NCBI GenBank assembly: GCA_015179125.1
Contig: WHVA01000050.1
Span: 1-64,000, forward strand
DNA: 64,000 nucleotides
Source of the DNA: Gautieria morchelliformis
Taxonomy: Eukaryota; Basidiomycota; Agaricomycetes; Gomphales; Gomphaceae
Direction of reading: 5' to 3'
Shown here: positions 56,040 to 64,000 of the stretch, piece after piece
Position numbering within the stretch: position 1 is the stretch's first letter
Layout of the letters: every line of letters begins with the position of its first letter
Position numbers and translations under genes: made by a program
Notes under the pieces: model-generated
Seen by the model: only the letters and a program-made list of their open reading frames with translations
Databases searched by the model: none
Told to the model about the DNA's origin: nothing

Positions 56040-57789
56040 GAAATCGATCTTCGGCAGCTTCCTACGCGCAATGGAGCCCCCAGCAAGCCGAAAATGGGTA
56101 AGACACCACTAACAATTCCCCCAAGACAAGCACCCACGCCACTGCCATCACTAAGCATGCAGACTTGTCTCGCACCAAAGGCGTGACTCAGGGGATGATG
56201 GAAAAAGGACGAGAGTGGAGTGAGTTCTTCATGTGTTATGCTAATGGAAGAGCACTGACCTGTCCCTAGAAAACCAGATTGTAAAACTCCAACTCGCACG
56301 AGAACGACGTGCCAAAGAAGCTCAAGCGAAGGAAGCAGCCCATGTCAAATCGCAGACACAGCGCAAAGCCATAGAAACAATGGTAGCTGCGGGCCTGAGT
56401 ACCGAGGAAATACAGGAGTACCTTGACGATCCTGACGCAGATGCGTCAGACTCAGACGATGGTGGAGAGAGCATTGGTGCGTTTGCCTTTGCTGTGGGAC
56501 CATGCGCACGCTAGGGGTTCATATTTCCCTCCTTAGACTACATCAACGAGGCACCTGTCCCTATCGAAGACAAGGTCCGTGTTGTTTTATTGTGCCAGAG
56601 AGTCTCACCTTCCATTACCAGCAGTTTATGCCCCTGGCCACCTATTTGACCTCAGCCTCGCAAACCTTGCAGCGGCCATCTGGTTTCACTCAGAGTTCAC
56701 CAATTATGAGCCAAGCCCGTACCACCCAGGTTAGGCCAGGCAAACATCAGGAGACACTCGTCTCCTGGCCCTGAACGCGTCCACAGAGGTCCAAATACCC
56801 CATCCGGCAATGAAACAGCCCACCAGGACAATGTTGCAAAAGTACGTGATATTTCTTCGGTGCACAATCGCTCATCTTACATTTTAAGTGAGCTATGGGC
56901 CATCGAGTGCTGGAAAAATGGCTGTGAACAGAAGGGGCAGGAATTCGCACTTACTGACGTGCACAAGAAACTGGTACGTGTAGTCTTTTGTAAGGTGCCA
57001 ATCCGCCTGATACGCACCAGATCATGGACCATCATTCAACTATTCATGGCGGTGTCGAAGACAAGGTTGCCCTCAAGGCAGCAGTCTATTATGGGTTCCG
57101 CCATGGCACTGATGATGTGACAATTCAGGCCAACAAGACGTTGGCTGAAGTTCTAATCCAGGAGGATGGCTATGTGTACTAGGTCAGTCTTGCGCTAGGC
57201 ACGCCCGCCATGCTGAATTCACATATATATATAGGATGTGGCGAAGTCCATGGGCATCTATGCTCATCCAATCCTGCAGGAGATAATCAACGAGCAATGG
57301 TTCGATTCCAAGAAGGCCGATGGAATCAAATACTCTGCTTCTTTCCATCCCATCCCCAATGCCAGCATTGGCCTTGTGTTTACAGCGGTAAAGTATCTTA
57401 CTACCTATGTTCAAACCACAATTTTCTAATTATTTCTCAGGTTGAATTTGTGATTTCTAGATGGGCCTCCGGCCGACATGTCAAAGGCGGGGCTTTTGCT
57501 GGGGTGTTGTTCCATTATGTATACATTCGTCATCTCAAAGGCCTGGAAGCCTGGCGAAGTTTTAATGCAAAATCAGCGAAGAGTCTCGCTCGACTCAAGG
57601 AGAATCTTCATTATAATGGGAGGTATGTCCCTCTGTATTATTAACCCTTTACAAAGGGCCTTGACCTGGGCCGCAATCTGTGGACTGCATGCTCGCCTGC
57701 TGATCTTGCAAGATGACCCGAAGCCGCACTTCAACATGATGAAGTCCTCCCTGGCCACGCAGGCCATTGAATCATCCAACGAGGATTGA
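56040..57789 (+). CDS. DUF6532-like protein, multi-exon, possibly degraded
   Basis: Plus-strand exon chain by eye: STHATAITKHADLSRTKGVT.. to about 56220; intron to 56271; then NQIVKLQLARERRAKEAQAK, EIQEYLDDPDADASDSDD (to about 56475); DYINEAPVPIEDK; LPAVYAPGHLFDLSLANLAA (about 56613-56730); ELWAIECWKNGCEQKGQEF (56890-56970); MDHHSTIHGGVEDKVALKAA; VAKSMGIYAHPILQEIINEQ (57238-57390); EFVISRWASGRHVKGG through ENLHYNGR; and a last part ending ATQAIESSNED at 57789. The HP.LQ.II..WF...F.PIP...I.LVFTA..... pattern and the basidiomycete setting point to DUF6532, a family of unknown role. In-frame stops between pieces (for example near 56732 and 57180) may be introns or decay. Confidence 0.5.
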
Positions 57790-58260
57790 GATTGGGGTAG
57801 ATTGAGGGCTCAATTGCCTCTTTATTTGCCCATGGGCCATGTTGCAGATAGTACTATGTGATATATTCATTCTAAACTAGCGCAAATCAAACATCAATAC
57901 GTGCCAAATTGATTCCAAACTAGCTGATATCAAGGAAATACAGCATGCAGCATAGCGCTACAGCGAAACTACCTTGCGGCGATGTATTGGATACACCGCA
58001 CAATGTAGTCTTGTGGGTCCGCTATGTAGCCCTACATGACAGCTACATCGGCCTACACGGCCGACAGTACTACCTGCGAACTACAGTATACTACATAAAC
58101 GGCCAATGTCCTACACGCCTATAAGTACTACGTGGGCTACGTAGGACTGCGTAGAACTGCATATCACCATGCCTTTTTCCTGATGTTTGAAGGTGTGTGC
58201 TCGCCGTCTGCCCCGATGATCGACACTAATTCCTCGTCTTTCGTCGCATCCCGAGCAGCA
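57790..58260. other. no gene; CTAC/GTAG-rich stretch
   Basis: 58010-58160 contains many short CTACAT, CTACGTAG and GGCCTACA motifs able to pair with one another. Otherwise nothing recognised. Confidence 0.35.
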
Positions 58261-58261
58261 G

Positions 58262-58411
58262 AAGGGTGCGATCAACCAGACCAAGGATAAGGTGAAGGTC
58301 ATGGTGCCTGCCACAAGACTGGGTGACCCGTTCTCCCACAATGCCAATGAGAATAGCGAGTTGTTGCTAGACTCTGCTAGCAACGCAGCTGCATTTCCAC
58401 ACGAATCATAG
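58262..58411 (+). pseudogene. short coding remnant, unrecognised
   Basis: An open frame without start reads KGAINQTKDKVKVMVPATRL and GDPFSHNANENSELLLDSAS up to TAG at 58409-58411. It looks protein-like in composition, perhaps the last exon of a decayed gene. Confidence 0.3.
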
Positions 58412-58813
58412 CCGTGCTCATGGTCATCTCATGGTGGAGTGACAGGAAGCGACTTAATCACTATCTAGACGTGTTTGTACCTCTAGGAGATGAGAGGAAT
58501 GCAATGTATCATGTTCCAAACATTGCTCGCAATGCAGTTGAAGTTCCACCTCCGATACTTGAAGCGAGTTTCGTGATTCTAAACAATCTGTCGCCCACTT
58601 ATAAATATCTAGCAAAATAATACCATTTGTGTGCCTTATATATGTGTGTTCGGGTACACAATGTTCTGACACCTCTTTAATCTATGCCCTATCCATGATG
58701 CTTTTCATCTACCCTTGTGATCTTTCCTGCCATATTATGCCCTCGGACATGCATCACGCCTCTAGTGATACCTCGCCCGTGAATGCCGCCACTACAATGG
58801 AGTGTTTTGACTC

Positions 58814-60440
58814 TCAAGCAGGTATGAACCACCGAAACAACTGGAACAGCGACTCACCATGGCGAGGTTCAGCATGTACATCACCGTCTACAGCGTTTTC
58901 AAGTCCCCTGCCATGAGGGATTTCTTCAAGCTCGATTCCCACGACTGCATTAGACGAGGGGTCGTCCTCCCTGTGAGGTCCAATTGCTTCTGATGTTGCA
59001 ATTTCCTCGATGCTCAGATCGCTGAATTTCTCCATGAGCGAATCGTGAATCTGGCATGTGGCTGCACGAAAGCTCGTTATGGGATGGTTTACAGAATGGG
59101 TGGTGTCATTAGGGTGAGCAACCCTCTCTTGAAGGGCAAGATGGCAGCGACAAATGATGGTGGTAGATAGACTACATGTAGTGTTAGCCATATGTCCTAT
59201 CATATAGGCTCCTAGGATCTGACCTGTCTTGCACAGCTGAAAGAATATCTGCAATGCTGGGTTGTTGACCGCGTGTAAATTGACCAACCAAGCATATACA
59301 TACAATCGACTCACTCTTAACACCTGTTATACTGAATGTTAGGTACATCTCATGAAATTGCACATCATACAGCACCTTCGGAGTAATGCCACCGGCTAAT
59401 GTTATGGTCAGTACAAACCTGAGTCAGGATTAGATCTGATGGAAAATCCAATGGTGGCCGTCAAAAAAATACACACGCATATCTTGTAAGACCTAGACTA
59501 GTAATGAGCCATTTCAAATTGTAAGGATGGATTAACCTACCTTGTTCACCCAAATTTTGACTAAGCGACTTTCGAGGGAGCATCAGAAACTCTCTCGAGT
59601 GCCTCACAAGCCCAAGGGTATTGTATAGTGTTACAACAACAACCAATGTGTCAAAAAGTATAAGGAACACATTATTTATTGTTTGTGCTAGGAATAAATG
59701 GTCTGTTAAACCGCAACTGAACATGAGAATTTCTCACCCCTGATAAAGTTACATATGGGCCTGCTTCAATATAACTGCTGTTGTCACTCACAAAGTTATA
59801 GCTGCCACATCCGGACTTGTGATGTTGCATGTGTCTTTGGTAACGATAAACTGTAATACTGTGTTGTGTTTGAGGATAAATTAATGGCAGACTTGAACTT
59901 GAAGAGGGAAGTGTGCATACCACTGTTGTACCCAAACTTCCCATATACAGAAGACAGAGGGATCCAAGCACCCACCGCACTCCTTGATTGTGCTGGGACA
60001 TGGCGTATACTCCCACCAATCAGAGTCCTGCAAGGGAGGGTATGTAAGTTTACCTCTGAGGACTTATATTGGTATTTAGTTACCTTCTATACCTGGAAGT
60101 ACTGCAATGGCTAGACAATTTTGGAAATAAAGCAATGGGTTGCACACACTGTTTGGAATCAGATGATGTATAAAAGAACACAAATGGCATACTGGATACG
60201 TATGTGAGCAACCTGTGTTTCATGAATAAACCATCTCACCTCGAGTGGGATGTTTGCCATATCTAAGTATACATTAACGATAAGGACAAGTAAGGAAGGG
60301 TAGCGAGTGAGCAAGTAAAGGACAGTTCCTAATCTGACTCTTTGGTGCCAGATATAGGTAATCTTGGACAGAAGGGTCAAGAGAGTATCATAGGCGAGCA
60401 GTGCTAGTAGTATCAGTGATATGTTAACAGTCCATAATTA
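58814..60440 (-). CDS. DUF6533-like integral membrane protein, multi-exon
   Basis: Minus-strand exon chain. First recognised exon (about 60440-60215): ISLILLALLAYDTLLTLLSK, ITYIWHQRVRLGTVLYLLTR, YPSLLVLIVNVYLD, the hallmark of DUF6533 (YD..LT....ITYIW....LGTVLYLL.RY). Next NCLAIAVLP (near 60100), VGVYAMSQHNQGVRWVLGSL (60020-59900), a hydrophobic exon FLILFDTLVVVVTLYNTLGL with VRHSREFLMLPRKSLSQNLG EQG (59690-59550), and a last exon ending in ANTTCSLSTTIICRCHLALQ and an acidic tail (59210-58814). Family members are basidiomycete multi-pass proteins of unknown role. The N-terminal exon and exact junctions are uncertain; introns look to be about 50 bp. Confidence 0.6.
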
Positions 60441-60499
60441 CTCCTTACAAACCAACGGTAGCAATGTCCACATAGCTAGTAGCCAGACTTGTAGATTGT

Positions 60500-61730
60500 C
60501 AGACTCTATACCACTGAATGGCCTGACATGCTCACCCATCTGTTATAACCTGAATATCCACGTTCTGTTGAGATGTCATATGGTGATCGTATACTGTGAA
60601 CTAAGTGGGATAGATATCTGGATGTTAAAGATGAGCCATCCACCGAGAGAACCTTATAGCATGGGATGGAAGAGGGGGACCAGGGTTAATCCCACAGCAA
60701 CAAGTAGTTACCCTCATTGACAATGTGTTGATCCTCACGCGTCTCTCCATGAAATATAACACTGGCGATAGTCAGAGAACGGGATGGCACGCTCACAACT
60801 CACTCCCCAAACCGTGATCACAGCCTAAAATTCATACAATAGTTATGATCAAGAAGCTTATAGAAACACTGCTATCAAGTGCGTCTGCGGTGTGGCGGTT
60901 AGAGTATGATGATCTGTTGGGGACTTGGTGTTTCAATCACATCAGACCCTGACTAAGGAGGATGCACTACAATACCTAGAATCCAGGAGTCCATGCTAAC
61001 TGCTCGAGCCACGAGGCACGACTGGGTTGTTAGCTTGCCATGGGATCTGGAAATGGTGTTCCCCATCCTCAAGACGAAGTCCCTCTAGACATCGAGAGTT
61101 GAAAGCTTCTTGATGCCTTGGCTCGATTTCCACCGTCATGTTTCGGTGTGTCATAGATCAGACATCAGAACACTGCCAAAGTACGATGGAGGCCCTACCA
61201 TCACAGTAAGTAACTTTATGAATGTATCCCAGCATGGTGGGCTGTAGCAGCCTTGATTCTGCCGTGTCTTGGATATTGTTGGCGCTTTATATATAAGGTG
61301 ATGGGAACAAGGTGACAGTCAGCTGGTAGTGAGAATTCGATGCTCAAGGCGCTATTTACAACGGTTTCTAACGCGCCAGAGAGTGGCCCTGGATGTTGGT
61401 GGCATGCGTCGTGGGCCCAACATGTAATATAAAACAAACTGAGCTCTAACCTAATGTCTAGACATCACCCTACTACATCCCACCAGGACAACATCTGCGA
61501 CAGTTAGAACGGCCGTTGTGTGCCGTATTCTGTAGACAAAGTCTGTGAAGGATAGAAGGCAAACAGCACATTATAAAACGATTGAGGTGGTTAGATGGAT
61601 GTTGAATCCACAAAGTCATGGAAGTGCAGACCACACAATCATTATTTTATGCTTGACGAGCTTGATTGTTGCCGTCTGTGCCAAAATGATGTAACAAGCG
61701 CTGGAGCACTCTTCCGCAATTTGGCATACT
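60500..61730. other. no gene recognised
   Basis: No ORF above 100 codons and no motif noted. Confidence 0.35.
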
Positions 61731-61732
61731 TA

Positions 61733-62430
61733 TCATGACCTGTCTATTTCCCTTACCCTGCTGGCTCTACGTTCCCCCTCGTCACTCCCTAGCATCTTCG
61801 CCAGAGTTTGCCCCACCCTTCGACCACTCTTCCTCTACGTTCGCTCCATTCACTATTCGCCCCATTCTCCGAACCACTATTCGCTGCTCGCACATTTCGC
61901 CAGCAGGCATGCCATCAAATATGATCGATACCATTTACCCAGTGTGATGGTTCATCACTAGTCCCATCATCTTCTCGATCCAACCCCCTTTAGGTGTTCA
62001 TATGGTTGGGATGCATCCGCAGGACGTCCTACCCATAGGTCATGTGGGATCAACCCAGCAGACGAAGAGTCCGTGCAGATGGTGTATATGCGGGTCCCAA
62101 GGCGTATTTCCGTACATAGGTGCCTTCGCCCCCTTTCCTCTCCATTGTTTCATGTTCGCACCCTTCTTTCATTCTATTGTATGTTTAATCCATCTATCTG
62201 TAATCATGACTGCGCACCCCTATTCAACCCTGACTCGTGACGGCATCTTTCCTCTTCGTTGATACCTCATGAGCATTCTATATAAGTAGTTTACATTTGC
62301 ATGTATATTCTCCAGTTCAATTATTATACCTCCATCTTGTGCAAACTTGACCTCGCTGTGATCATCGTCTTGAGCTTTCACCTGTAGCTTTCTATCTTCG
62401 ACCAGAAGAGGACTTAGGCATCACTGGTGA
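61733..62430 (+). repeat. LTR-like direct repeat, left copy
   Basis: 61733-62003 matches 63728-64000 over about 270 bp (shared GCACATTTCGCCAGCAGGCA-like and GATGGTTCATCACTA blocks, both ending TGTTCATATGG). It continues through a TATA-like CTATATAAGTAG (62279-62290) to ...GGCATCAC then TGGTGAGTT near 62430. That resembles an LTR end followed by a primer-binding-site-like TGG. No gag or pol was seen between the copies. Confidence 0.4.
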
Positions 62431-63480
62431 GTTCTCATACTTCATCTGTGTTACCTTAGCCTTCGAACTATTTTCTGTGCTGTCGGCAAAGGGATTGTCA
62501 TCGCTTAGGCAACCCTTCCGTGACACCTTGCACGTTACATCGTCAAGTGCCACGGGCTATTTCGCTACGACTGTAGATAGGACAAGCTCCGTTCGGGCAG
62601 CCCTCTTATCTTATGAAAATTTGTTGGTTCACCTATTCACCAAACGGCATACTTATTCGCACAAGTTATTCGGGCATTCACTGTGTTCACTAATACACGA
62701 TATTAACGCCTAAAAACAATATTGACAATACTGAGCTGAGCTAGTACTGTTGCAGTGATGCTCTCACGTGACACAATCGCCTGATTAGTCAGATGTAGTA
62801 CTATACAGTAGCCTGAGTTCGGAGGGAAAACCTTACTCACTCTTCCCTCCACACTCAGGTACTGTTTTGGAACCCTTCAAGACTTTGGTGTTATTGCTAA
62901 CACTTCAATCTATCAGAACATGTCGTTTACGAGACTCAAAGAATATTAAACAATGCTGCAGCACAACTCCGGAAATAATTTAATATTTGTACCTTGGTTG
63001 CAATCCACGTAAGAACTAGTCCAAGTTAATATGGATGGAAGGCAATGTGTTTCTTAGCGGCACTGAACAATAAACTAAAAGACTGTAGGTTCAAGGACAC
63101 TATCGGGGTCCAAGCGTATTCCAAAATATAAAGGAATGTACTTAGCAGGCGAGTTTATAAATGGACTGCCCTGATAATCTACCAGAGTACAGCAATAAAA
63201 TGAGGGATGAGTTTTGTGAACAAAGTGACTTGTGAAAGTCTCTAATCAGGAAAATAAACTGACTAGATCGTCTCGGGTATTGGAGTGTGAATGGCAAGGC
63301 CTTCAATTGACAGACTCACTCTGTAGAATTACACCCAGAGGATTAGTCCAAGTGGCTAAGCAGTAAAGTAACTACTTAACAAGGAATTAGACACTAAAGT
63401 AAGTGAATAACCCTAGCTGGGATTAGCAGCTTAGTAAGGTGCAAGTCACATGAGGTCACGTGTAGGATAGAAGATGGGTA
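62431..63480. other. interior between LTR-like repeats, no gene recognised
   Basis: About 1 kb without a plausible protein; nothing resembling retroelement coding sequence. Confidence 0.35.
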
Positions 63481-63489
63481 GATTGGTGT

Positions 63490-63625
63490 CATGACGTGCT
63501 TATTTCCCATACTCAGATGCTCTGTTCTCCTATTTCTCACTCCACCTTCGTGTTCGTTCCAATCACCCTTGCCGTGTTCGGCAACCGATCCTCGCTGTTC
63601 GCGCCATTTACCATGGCCACGCTGT
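63490..63625 (+). repeat. partial extra copy of the LTR-like sequence
   Basis: Starts TCATGACGTGCTTATTTCCC, similar to the starts at 61733 and 63728, and is followed by a comparable TC-rich TTCG-containing tract. Diverged, and shorter than the other two. Confidence 0.35.
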
Positions 63626-63727
63626 CGAAGCACGATCGACATCCCTGAACTAACTTAGCAGTCATCGCTGGGCCTATCACCCCCTCTGCTCAACCTTCTT
63701 TCGATCGTGTTCCTATGATCGGACTGT

Positions 63728-64000
63728 CATGACTTGTGTATTTCCTGGACCTTGTTATCCCCATTTCCCCTTTCGCCACTCCTCCCCCTTGTTCGCTCGG
63801 CTTTGCCCTCCACTTCAACCACTTCTCCCCTATGTCATTCCCGTTCGCCCTTCCTTGCATTTCTCCGAACCGCTATTCGCTGCTCACACATTTCGCCAGC
63901 AGGCACGCCATCAAATATGATCAATACCATTTGGCCGGCACGATGGTTCATCACTAACCCCATCATCTTCTTAATCCAACCCCTTTGGGTGTTCATATGG
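63728..64000 (+). repeat. LTR-like direct repeat, right copy (runs off the window)
   Basis: Partner of 61733-62003, about 1995 bp downstream, and continuing past the window end. Confidence 0.5.

Overview
The window looks like an accessory, transposon-rich stretch of an Agaricomycete (mushroom/polypore-type Basidiomycota) nuclear genome. The evidence is host genes cut by 46-60 bp introns, proteins resembling the basidiomycete families DUF6533 and DUF6532, Helitrons with a PIF1-like helicase, and a Tad1-like LINE. No rRNA, tRNA, CRISPR array or bacterial feature was seen.

Layout. 1-1761: a seven-exon plasma-membrane syntaxin (SSO1-like) on the minus strand, with apparent frame breaks. 1762-35249: a 33.5-kb head-to-tail array of eight Helitron-type elements. 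Each ends in a GC hairpin plus CTAG and is followed directly by the next 5' end. Two are full-sized. The one at 19300-25388 has an uninterrupted 1617-codon Rep/helicase reading frame. The one at 28751-35249 carries a decayed version. The other six are 3.2-3.8 kb non-autonomous elements with a shared promoter-like module, AT-rich degenerate repeats and minisatellites. Four of them also carry an inactive-looking internal 3' end followed by sequence that appears to be read-through flank. A 7002-bp piece of the array is tandemly duplicated almost without change.

35250-38330 holds two unrecognised spliced genes. 38930-40680 is a hairpin-forming tandem array with a 71-bp period. 40681-44800 holds decayed fragments, including a DEAH helicase (PRP43-like) fragment. 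44805-46215 is a 17-bp CT-rich minisatellite. 47155-53156 is a full-length LINE with ORF1, ORF2 (endonuclease, RT, RNase H), a short poly(A) and a likely 9-bp target duplication. 55035-55810 carries rearranged pieces of a RIM15-like kinase. 56040-57789 is a DUF6532-like gene, and about 58814-60440 is a DUF6533-like membrane protein gene on the minus strand. 61733-64000 contains direct repeats that may be LTRs.

How the parts relate. The intact Rep/helicase could act in trans on the non-autonomous elements, which share its hairpin/CTAG end and 5' end; three of them also keep its last coding codons next to that end. The array begins only 86 bp upstream of the syntaxin start codon, so it has displaced whatever promoter lay further upstream. 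Exon boundaries and families were read by eye from the sequence; no database search was run.
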